Positions 1 to 6,050 of a DNA stretch of 15,018 nucleotides are shown in pieces (the first letter of the stretch is position 1; each line of letters opens with the position of its first letter). This stretch comes from Acidimicrobiaceae bacterium. Lineage in GTDB: Bacteria > Actinomycetota > Acidimicrobiia > Acidimicrobiales > MedAcidi-G1. A program made the position numbers and the translations under genes. The stretch spans positions 1 to 15,018 of the forward strand of contig PBUO01000122.1 of the NCBI GenBank assembly GCA_002727895.1, read 5' to 3'. The notes beneath the pieces are model-generated. The model was not told the DNA's origin. It saw nothing but the letters and a program-made list of their open reading frames with translations, and did not search any database.

Positions 1-18
1 ATTGAAATTGTTCAGGGT

Positions 19-54
19 CTGTCCAGCGACGACTCGCGATCGTCAGGTGGACAG
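19..54 (-). other. Leader stem-loop, possible 16S processing stem
   Basis: An outer 7-base-pair stem (CTGTCCA at 48-54 pairing with TGGACAG at 19-25, read on the minus strand) encloses an inner 5-base-pair stem (GACGA with TCGTC). It sits between the boxA-like element and the expected 16S start. Sequences there often take part in RNase III-type processing of the rRNA precursor. The structure is visible in the sequence, but its role is inferred. Confidence 0.35.
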
Positions 55-80
55 CCCGCACTGGCTTTTTCGTCCTCTAT

Positions 81-97
81 CCCGTTTTCAAGGAGCA
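81..97 (-). promoter_or_regulatory. boxA-like antitermination element
   Basis: The minus strand reads TGCTCCTTGAAAACGGG. This resembles the boxA element of rRNA leaders (TGCTCTTTgAAAACT-like), where Nus factors bind the transcript to prevent Rho-dependent termination. Just upstream in the transcript, 99-120 can form a short stem (CCGG-AG with CTCCGG, one bulged G), the position expected of a boxB-like hairpin. The boxA match is the strongest single reason for calling this an rRNA leader. Confidence 0.6.
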
Positions 98-219
98 CCC
101 GGAGACCGATGGCCTCCCGGCACACGCAGACGCCCGAGACGAACCCGGATGACGGCGGTGGTGCCCTCAACCCGCTCCAACGATTCGATCCGAACGGACC
201 TGCCGCTGGGCGGGTTCCC

Positions 220-248
220 ACGCTATGGGAGCGGGTTGCGCCGGTCAA
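220..248 (-). promoter_or_regulatory. Candidate downstream rRNA promoter (P2)
   Basis: On the minus strand a -35 hexamer TTGACC (243-248) is followed by 17 bases and a -10 hexamer TAGCGT (220-225). This is the better of the two units because its -35 is close to TTGACA. It would give a leader of a little over 200 bases before the expected 16S start. Tandem promoters are common upstream of rRNA operons. Confidence 0.55.
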
Positions 249-276
249 GACCGACCCCGTTCCCGTGGGTGGAGCA

Positions 277-305
277 ACGCTACCCATCGCGCCGACGGCC
301 CCCAA
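277..305 (-). promoter_or_regulatory. Candidate upstream rRNA promoter (P1)
   Basis: On the minus strand a -35 hexamer TTGGGG (300-305) is followed by a 17-base spacer and a -10 hexamer TAGCGT (277-282). The -10 keeps the T1, A2 and T6 positions that matter most in high-G+C bacteria. The same -10 hexamer and the same spacer length recur in the next unit downstream, which supports both. Confidence 0.45.
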
Positions 306-397
306 CCCGTGTCACCCCGAATTTCGCGGAGACAAGGTGACGCGCTGCACCTCGGGCACCTCGGCGACCGGAGTCCGCATTCAGAAGCCGGGAGGCC

Positions 398-1696
398 TCA
401 GGTGACGACCAGGAGGTGCCGGTTGCGCTTGCCCTTCTGGAGCAGGACCAAGCGGCCGTCGACCACGGCGTCGCCGGGCAGCGCCGTGGCGTCCTCGGCC
501 ACCCGGCTGCCGTTGACCCGAACGCCGCCTCCGGCCACCGTCCTGCGGGCGTCGCCACGCGACGAGCAGAGGCCGGACACGCTGAGGGCATCGATGAGGG
601 ACTCGTCGCCGGCCAGATCTGCCGCGGCCACCTCGGTCTCGGGGACCACGCCCCGCAGCGCGTCGAGCACCTCAGCAGTCGGCGCCTCGGACCCAAACAG
701 GCCCCGGGCCGCCAGGCGTGCCCGATGGGTCGCGTCCTCGCCGTGGACCAGGGTGCAGACCTCGTCGGCCAGGCGCTGCTGGGCTAGGCGACGCTCCGGC
801 GCGGCACCGTGTTCCGCCACCACGTCGGCCACCTCTTCCACCGGCACCAGGGTCAGCTGCAACAGGAACCGCTCGACGTCCCGATCGTCGACGTTCACGA
901 AGTACTGGTGGAGTTCGTAGGGCAGGGTCCGGCCCGGCGATAGCCACAGCGTCCCGTCGGCCGTCTTCCCGAACTTGGCTCCGTCGGCCCGGGTCACCAG
1001 CGGAACGGTCAGGCCGTGGGCCGTGGCCGCCGACCGGCGCCGGATCAGGTCGATGCCGGCCGTGATGTTCCCCCACTGGTCCGACCCCCCGACCTGGATC
1101 TCGCAGCCGTGGCGGGCGTGCAGTTCGTAGAAGTCGTTGGCCTGGAGGAGCATGTAGCTGAACTCGGTGAACGAGATGCCCTGGTCGCCGGCCAGCCGGG
1201 CTCGGATGGACTCCTTGCCCAACATCGTGCCGACGGTGACGTGCTTGCCCACGTCCCGGAGGAAGTCGAGGACCCCCACCCCCTCGGTCCACTCCCGGTT
1301 GTCGAGGAGCAGGGCAGGCTCGTCGCCGGGACGAAGCCCACCCTCGAAGCGGAGGAACGACCGCAGTTGCGCGGCCACCGCCGCGACGTTGTGGGTCAAG
1401 GTCTCTCCGTCCAGCAGGTTGCGCTCGTCGGACCGTCCACTGGGATCGCCCACCATGCCGGTGGCCCCACCGGCCAGGGCGATGGCCCGGTGACCGGCGT
1501 CCTGGAAGCGGCGCAGCAGGAGCAAGGGGACGAGGTGGCCGATGTGGAGGCTGTCGGCCGTCGGATCGAAGCCGCAGTAGACGGTGACCGGGCCCAGGTC
1601 GTCGGCGGCATCCAGACGGGCCCTCAAGGCATCGGCGTCGGTGCTGTCCTGGACCAGGCCGCGGGCCGCCAAGTCATCGAGGATCGCTGCGCTCAC
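398..1696 (-). CDS. tyrS: Tyrosyl-tRNA synthetase
   Basis: Charges tRNA-Tyr with tyrosine in the cytoplasm (class I synthetase). The 432-residue product has the normal bacterial length. The tyrosine-binding stretch with Tyr40 and GFDPTADSL leads into an exact HIGH motif at residues 51-54. SYMLLQANDFY (about 180-190) and QVGGSDQWGN (201-210) line the active site, and KFGKT at 241-245 is the KMSKS-equivalent loop. A C-terminal S4 RNA-binding domain (about 367-432) includes VRVNGSRV. I chose GTG at 1694-1696 because homologous sequence starts at about SAAILDDL. The open frame continues 44 codons upstream, but that extension is low-complexity and runs into the divergent gene's start region. There is no good Shine-Dalgarno. 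A CATACT hexamer ends 7 bases before the GTG, so translation may be leaderless. The gene sits just upstream of the presumed rRNA leader. Confidence 0.97.
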   Translation of the reverse strand: MSAAILDDLAARGLVQDSTDADALRARLDAADDLGPVTVYCGFDPTADSLHIGHLVPLLLLRRFQDAGHRAIALAGGATGMVGDPSGRSDERNLLDGETLTHNVAAVAAQLRSFLRFEGGLRPGDEPALLLDNREWTEGVGVLDFLRDVGKHVTVGTMLGKESIRARLAGDQGISFTEFSYMLLQANDFYELHARHGCEIQVGGSDQWGNITAGIDLIRRRSAATAHGLTVPLVTRADGAKFGKTADGTLWLSPGRTLPYELHQYFVNVDDRDVERFLLQLTLVPVEEVADVVAEHGAAPERRLAQQRLADEVCTLVHGEDATHRARLAARGLFGSEAPTAEVLDALRGVVPETEVAAADLAGDESLIDALSVSGLCSSRGDARRTVAGGGVRVNGSRVAEDATALPGDAVVDGRLVLLQKGKRNRHLLVVT

Positions 1697-1767
1697 GCCC
1701 CCCAGTATGGAGCCTCGGACCCCCCGGCTGACGCCCCACCGGGACCAAGCCGGGCCAGACTGGTCCG
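1697..1767. promoter_or_regulatory. Divergent promoter gap between tyrS and the PBP gene
   Basis: These 71 bases must hold the start signals for both divergent genes. Toward tyrS, the minus strand has CATACT (1704-1709) ending 7 bases before GTG. Toward the PBP gene, the plus strand has CAGACT (1756-1761) ending 6 bases before ATG. Both spacings fit transcripts that begin at the start codon. I find no convincing -35 hexamer for either, and neither start has a Shine-Dalgarno sequence. The promoter assignments are therefore tentative. Confidence 0.35.
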
Positions 1768-4545
1768 ATGCCGGCGACCCCCCGACGCCCCCTCCTCTGG
1801 GCCGCGCCCCGGTTCCGCCCGCATGCACCCCCCGTCCGACGGCCGGCCGGTTGGGTGGGCGTCCTACTGGCCCTGGCCGCCACGGCCACCTCCTGCTACC
1901 GCTACGAGGCCCGCGAGTTCGAGATCACCATCCCCGAGCAGGCCGAGTCGTCGGTTGTCGTGGACAGGCGCGGCCGTCCCATCACGACGCTGGTCGCCCC
2001 CGAGAACCGCACCAGCGCCCGCACGCTCGACGAGATCCCCGAACTCGTCCGACAGGCGGTCATCGCCATCGAGGACGAGCGCTTCTACGTCCACGACGGC
2101 ATGGACCTCAAGGCCATCGTCCGGGCCGCCCGCTCCAACCTGGAGGCCGGCGGCATCAGTCAGGGCGGCTCCACCATCACCCAGCAGTACGTGAAGTTGG
2201 CCATCATCCAGAACTCGGAGCAGACGGCCAGCCGCAAGCTGGAGGAGATCTGGTACTCCACCCGCCTGGAGGACCGGTACAGCAAGGAGTTCATCCTCCT
2301 CCAGTACCTCAACACGGTGTACTTCGGCCACGGCGCCTACGGGGTCAAGGCGGCCGCCCAGACGTACTTCAACAAGGACATCTCCCAGGTGAACCTTTCA
2401 GAGGCCGCCCTGCTGGCCGGGATCATCCAACTCCCTGGCCGGTACAACCCGTTCGTCAACTACTCCAAGAGCCTGAAGCGCAGCCACCAGGTGCTCGACC
2501 GGATGCTGGCCAACGACTACATCACCGTCGAGCAGCGCGACGCCGCGCTGGCCAGCCCGCCCCGCCTCGAGGAGTACACCAACCGCCTCGAGACCCGGTA
2601 TCCGGCCGGCCACTTCGTCGAGGAGGTCCGCCGGTGGTTCCTCGACAACCCGGCCTTCGGGGCCAGCCGGGGCGTTCGGGAACGCCTGCTGTTCGAGGGC
2701 GGGCTCCGCATCGAGACCACGGTGGACCTGGACCTCCAGGCGGCGGCCGAACAGGCCGTCGAGACCCACATGCCGGCCGGCCGGGGCCATCCCGACGCCG
2801 CGGTGGTCCTGCTGGAGACGGGCACCGGCAAGGTCCTGGCCATGGTGGGTGGGCGGGACTTCTTCGCCGACGACGAGGACGCCAAGGTGAACCTGGCCGT
2901 CGGCTCCGGACGACAGGTCGGCTCCTCGATGAAGCCAGTGGCCCTCGCCGCGGCCCTCGAGGCCGGCTGGCGGATGACCGCCACCTACCCGGCACCCAAC
3001 GTGCTGGAGTTCGAGATCCCCGGCGCCGACGAGGACAACAAGGTGTGGCGGGTCACCGGCGGCGTCAACGGCCACGACGCCACCGAGGCCCGCTTCGAGC
3101 ACGGCCTCCAGGCCCTTCTGCAGTACTGGCTCCGTGAGGAGCACACCGACGTCCCCGACGGCCATGCCGAGACCATCCGCATCGAGAAGGAGCGCGACGG
3201 CGAGACCGAGGTGACCTACCAGGAGGTGGACCTGTCACAGTGGGTGGCCAATCGCCGATGGGACCACGACCGAGAGCAGCTCTTCGCCGACCGGGTGGAG
3301 CAACTGGAGGCCATCCCCACCTGGTCGTGGGACCCCCCCGACGGAGGCGAGCTCGTCCCCCCGCCGGACGCCGAGGAGGTGACCCTCATCCGGGCCACCC
3401 GAAGTTCGCTGAACACCGTCTACGCCCAGCTCAGCATGGAGCTCGGCGCATACCGGACGAGCAGCATGGCCCGACGGCTGGGGATCCGATCCCCCATCCA
3501 ACCCGTCAACTCCAACGTGCTGGGCACCTCGAACGCCACCATGCTCGACATGGCCACCGCCTACCACACCATCGCCAACCGGGGCGTGGCCATCGCACCC
3601 AGCTACGTCTCCAGGGTGACCCGGGCCGACGGCACCACCCTGTGGTCGTGGACCCGGACGCAGTCCCGGGCCATCGACGCCCGCCTGGCCGACCGCATGA
3701 CGTGGATCCTGGAGGGCACCGTCGAGCAGGGCACGGGCTGGCGGGCCCAGCTGGAGGGTCGGCCGGCCGCCGGCAAGACCGGCACCACCCAGAACTACGC
3801 CGACGCCGTGTTCGCCGGGTACACGCCGCAGGCCACCGCCGCGGTCTGGGTCGGCTTCCCCGAGGCCCAGATCCCGATGATCCCGCCCACCACAGAGCGA
3901 AAGGTGTACGGCGGCACCTGGCCGGCCATGATCTGGAAGGACGTTATGGATGCCGCCCACTTCGGGATGCCCGTGGAGGACTTCCCTGGCCTGCCCACCG
4001 ACTTCCCGACGGTCGTCGCGCCGGCAACGGCCGGTCCGGTGGGGCCCGCGGTCGCCGAGGCGGACGCCGGGGTCGACCCCGAGCCCGGCTCCGATGCCAC
4101 CACGACCTCGCTGCCCTCGGGGATGGTGGCCACCCCCGAGGTGGTCGGCCTGACCCTGGCTAACGCCCAGAACCAGTTGGCGGGAGCCGACCACGGCGTC
4201 TGGATCGCCGAGGTGCGGGAGATCGAGGCGTCTGGCACGGAGCCGGGGACCATCCTCCGCCAGGAGCCGACGTCGGGCACGGCCATGGCCGAGGGCGGCA
4301 CCCTGATCGTCGACGTGGCTGTGGAGCCGCCCGAGGCCGAGCCGGTGGACGTGCCCGACGTTACCTGGAGCCTTCTCCTAGAGGCCCGGCCGGTGCTGGA
4401 GTCGCTCGGGCTGGGCTTCGCGGTGACCATCGTGGCCGACCCCGACCAGCCCGATTGGGAGCCCAACCTCATTTGGAAGCAGGACCCCCTCCCGAACGCC
4501 GTGGTGGCACCCGGGACCGTTGTCGAACTGTGGGTGACGCCGTGA
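1768..4545 (+). CDS. Bifunctional class A penicillin-binding protein with two PASTA domains
   Basis: Polymerises and cross-links peptidoglycan outside the membrane. The 925-residue protein has an Arg/Pro-rich cytoplasmic tail (1-28) and a short membrane anchor (about 29-45). The glycosyltransferase 51 domain (about 60-265) shows IEDERFYVHDG with catalytic Glu102, GGSTITQQYVKL (133-144), RKLEE (156-160) and YLNTVYFGHGAYG. The transpeptidase domain has SSMK (Ser386, Lys389), SLN (547-549) and KTG (670-672). Two PASTA-like domains follow at about 785-853 and 858-925. The Ser-to-SxN distance is about 160 residues, stretched by a charged segment at about 420-535 that family members usually lack. 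A Thr/Pro/Ala-rich linker (about 745-785) precedes the PASTA region. The ATG has no Shine-Dalgarno and may be leaderless. The stop overlaps the next gene by 4 bases. It resembles mycobacterial PonA-type enzymes, but the exact paralogue is not assigned. Confidence 0.95.
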   Translation: MPATPRRPLLWAAPRFRPHAPPVRRPAGWVGVLLALAATATSCYRYEAREFEITIPEQAESSVVVDRRGRPITTLVAPENRTSARTLDEIPELVRQAVIAIEDERFYVHDGMDLKAIVRAARSNLEAGGISQGGSTITQQYVKLAIIQNSEQTASRKLEEIWYSTRLEDRYSKEFILLQYLNTVYFGHGAYGVKAAAQTYFNKDISQVNLSEAALLAGIIQLPGRYNPFVNYSKSLKRSHQVLDRMLANDYITVEQRDAALASPPRLEEYTNRLETRYPAGHFVEEVRRWFLDNPAFGASRGVRERLLFEGGLRIETTVDLDLQAAAEQAVETHMPAGRGHPDAAVVLLETGTGKVLAMVGGRDFFADDEDAKVNLAVGSGRQVGSSMKPVALAAALEAGWRMTATYPAPNVLEFEIPGADEDNKVWRVTGGVNGHDATEARFEHGLQALLQYWLREEHTDVPDGHAETIRIEKERDGETEVTYQEVDLSQWVANRRWDHDREQLFADRVEQLEAIPTWSWDPPDGGELVPPPDAEEVTLIRATRSSLNTVYAQLSMELGAYRTSSMARRLGIRSPIQPVNSNVLGTSNATMLDMATAYHTIANRGVAIAPSYVSRVTRADGTTLWSWTRTQSRAIDARLADRMTWILEGTVEQGTGWRAQLEGRPAAGKTGTTQNYADAVFAGYTPQATAAVWVGFPEAQIPMIPPTTERKVYGGTWPAMIWKDVMDAAHFGMPVEDFPGLPTDFPTVVAPATAGPVGPAVAEADAGVDPEPGSDATTTSLPSGMVATPEVVGLTLANAQNQLAGADHGVWIAEVREIEASGTEPGTILRQEPTSGTAMAEGGTLIVDVAVEPPEAEPVDVPDVTWSLLLEARPVLESLGLGFAVTIVADPDQPDWEPNLIWKQDPLPNAVVAPGTVVELWVTP

Positions 4546-5054
4546 CCGCGAACCACCGGACCCTCGTCCTGCGGGCCTTTCTGGCCGTGCTTGTGGGGGC
4601 CATGGGGGTGCTGTGGGTGTACGCCTTCTTCCTTGCCCCGTCGGGCAACCCGGACCGCGTTGAGGACCGGGCATGGGCCACCGCAGCGGAGGCCCGGTGT
4701 GCGCAGGCGTTGTCCGAAATCGCCCTGCTTCCCACCGCTGCGTCGGCCCCCGACCCCGCCACCCGGGCCGACGATCTCGACGAGGCCACAGCGGTGGTCC
4801 GCGCCATGGTCGACGACCTGGCCGCCCTCAGCGGGGGTAGCGAAGACGACCGGGACCTGGTGGCCCACTGGCTGGCCGACTGGGAGGTCTACGTGGCCGA
4901 CCGCCTGTCCCACGCGGAGCGGCTCCGCACCGAGGGCGACGTGAAGCCCCTGCTCACCGCGCTGGCCAGCGGGGCGGGCAGCGTGCTGGAGCGGATGAAC
5001 GGCTTCGCCCGGGTCAATGACATGGAGTCGTGCCTGGATCCAGGGGACATGTAG
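4542..5054 (+). CDS. Small single-pass membrane protein of unknown function
   Basis: I do not recognise this 170-residue protein. The chosen start is a GTG whose GTGA overlaps the stop of the preceding PBP gene, which implies translational coupling. An upstream ATG in the same frame exists but lies wholly inside the PBP coding sequence. After a short basic N-terminus, a hydrophobic segment (about residues 9-33, LRAFLAVLVGAMGVLWVYAFF) should act as an uncleaved signal anchor. The rest would be outside: acidic, Ala/Asp-rich and mainly helical. It has only two cysteines, Cys53 and Cys164 near the C-terminus, which could form a disulfide. Coupling to a cell-wall synthase suggests a role in envelope growth, for example as a partner of the PBP, but this rests on position only. 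Confidence 0.85.
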   Translation: MTANHRTLVLRAFLAVLVGAMGVLWVYAFFLAPSGNPDRVEDRAWATAAEARCAQALSEIALLPTAASAPDPATRADDLDEATAVVRAMVDDLAALSGGSEDDRDLVAHWLADWEVYVADRLSHAERLRTEGDVKPLLTALASGAGSVLERMNGFARVNDMESCLDPGDM

Positions 5055-5060
5055 CCGGGT

Positions 5061-5648
5061 TCAGGATCCCTCGTCCAGCCTGCGGAGGCCTCGCTCCGCG
5101 AGTCGCAGGAGCCCGGCGTCGGCACCCAGGCTGGCCAACTCGTCCACGGCCACCCAGCGGAGGGACTCCGACTCGTGGTTGCCGACCGGCACCGCTCCGG
5201 GCGGTGCGACGACCAGGAAGCGCACGTCGTGGTGCTCGTGGGCGTCCTCGGCCGGCGGATCGACCACGTGGACGTCCAGGTCGACGGCCGGTGACACCAC
5301 CCGCAGGTCCTCGATCCCCGTCTCCTCGGTGGCCTCACGCAGGGCCACCCGGGCCAGGTCGCCGTCGCCGTCGGCGTGGCCGCCGGGCTGCAGCCACCGT
5401 CGGAGCTTGGCGTGGAACAGGACGAGGATCCGCCGGTCGGAGGGGTCGACGACCAGCGCCGAACCGGTCAGGTGGCCGGGGCGACAGGTCCGATCCAGCG
5501 GCCCGGGCTCCCGACCATCGCAGGCATCGAGCAGGGCCAGGATCCGGTCGCGTTCGGGGCCCGGTGGCCCGGCCTCCACGAACGGACGGGGATCGACCGC
5601 AGGCCGCTCTGCCCGCTCCAGGTAAGCCGCCAACTCCGGATCAGCCAC
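5061..5648 (-). CDS. Nudix hydrolase family protein
   Basis: A 195-residue probable Nudix enzyme, a family that usually hydrolyses nucleoside diphosphates linked to another group in the cytoplasm. The Nudix box spans residues 90-112 and ends REATEETGI, with the metal-binding REUxEExGU core intact. The first glutamate of the consensus (Gx5E) is Gly96 here. QPGGHADGD before it matches a common actinobacterial form of the box. The N-terminal 55 residues are helical, and VVDPSDRRILVLFHAKLRRWLQPGG is the usual lead-in strand. The start is GTG at 5646-5648, inside the end of the thioesterase gene (8-base overlap), with no clear Shine-Dalgarno, so coupled translation is likely. It is the last gene of the arginine operon. 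Its substrate cannot be predicted. Its stop lies 6 bases from the stop of the convergent gene. Confidence 0.88.
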   Translation of the reverse strand: MADPELAAYLERAERPAVDPRPFVEAGPPGPERDRILALLDACDGREPGPLDRTCRPGHLTGSALVVDPSDRRILVLFHAKLRRWLQPGGHADGDGDLARVALREATEETGIEDLRVVSPAVDLDVHVVDPPAEDAHEHHDVRFLVVAPPGAVPVGNHESESLRWVAVDELASLGADAGLLRLAERGLRRLDEGS

Positions 5649-6024
5649 CTAGGTGGGCCCGGATGGCCGCTGGGGGTGGGATGGGGACGTGGTCGCCCAC
5701 GCTCACCCCCACGTAGTACACAGTGGCCTCCAACACGAGTCGGTCGCCCACCCGGGCCTCGAAGGCCACGTCGAAGGAGGTGGTGCCCCACCGGATCACC
5801 TCGGCGGTCACCGTCAGGACGTCGCCGATGCCGGCCGAGCCGTGCCACGTCAGGTCGGCCCGCCGCAGCATGATCTCCCAGCCCGTCTCCTCGAAGTCGC
5901 CATCGAGGGTCCGCAGCCACGTGTCGGAGACGTCGTCGAGGTAGGCGAGGTAGTGCGCGTTGAACACCACCCCCTGGGCGTCGACCTCGCCGTAGCGGAT
6001 CCGGATGTCCTGTGTGTAGCCCAT
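5641..6024 (-). CDS. 4HBT-type acyl-CoA thioesterase (YbgC/FadM-like)
   Basis: A 127-residue single hotdog-fold protein, the normal size for the 4-hydroxybenzoyl-CoA thioesterase family. RYGEVDAQGVVFNAHYLAYLDD (about residues 10-31) is the family's active-site signature, with the probable catalytic Asp15 followed by GVV and Tyr25. Such enzymes hydrolyse acyl-CoA thioesters in the cytoplasm. The acyl group cannot be told from sequence. It follows argH by 26 bases on the same strand and overlaps the Nudix gene by 8, so it probably belongs to the arginine operon transcript. Upstream of the ATG there is only a weak GGGA ribosome-binding sequence. No step of arginine synthesis needs a thioesterase, so its presence here is contextual. 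Confidence 0.88.
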   Translation of the reverse strand: MGYTQDIRIRYGEVDAQGVVFNAHYLAYLDDVSDTWLRTLDGDFEETGWEIMLRRADLTWHGSAGIGDVLTVTAEVIRWGTTSFDVAFEARVGDRLVLEATVYYVGVSVGDHVPIPPPAAIRAHLGG

Positions 6025-6050
6025 GGCGGGTTCCCGGTGGTCCAGCCTGC

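Larger units (their letters stand above)
1..305 (-). promoter_or_regulatory. Probable rRNA operon promoter and leader region
   Basis: No credible protein gene lies in bases 1-397. Read on the minus strand, the region contains two tandem promoter-like units, then a boxA-like element, then a stem-loop, and then runs off the window at base 1. This order is typical of the leader of a ribosomal RNA operon, with the 16S gene starting within about a hundred bases beyond the edge. The 16S sequence itself is not visible, so the identity is inferred. tyrS ends about 90 bases upstream of the first promoter on the same strand. I see no clear intrinsic terminator between them, so some tyrS transcripts may read into the leader. 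Confidence 0.6.

Noticed and set aside
2..405. Three overlapping short open frames at the left edge
   Set aside because: Their products are low-complexity with no family resemblance, and the region reads better as an rRNA promoter and leader on the minus strand.
1697..1828. N-terminal extension of tyrS by 44 codons
   Set aside because: The added residues are Gly/Arg/Ser-rich, have no counterpart in TyrRS, and overlap the divergent PBP gene.
1864..1896. Possible lipoprotein signal in the PBP (ATATSC ending at Cys43)
   Set aside because: The lipobox lacks the Leu/Val/Ile at -3, and class A PBPs use an uncleaved membrane anchor.
1584..3137. Long plus-strand open frame overlapping the PBP start
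   Set aside because: Its translation is a Pro/Arg/Gly-rich low-complexity product typical of frame shadows. The PBP frame over the same bases has clear GT51 motifs.
3795..4913. Long minus-strand open frame opposite the PBP C-terminus and the small membrane protein gene
   Set aside because: No recognisable domain; it is antisense to two well-supported genes and has a shadow-like composition.
5036..5068. Repeated GGATCC hexamers flanking the convergent stop codons, as a possible bidirectional terminator
   Set aside because: The hexamer is self-complementary, the potential stem is only about 6 base pairs with a long loop, and there is no T-run on either side.
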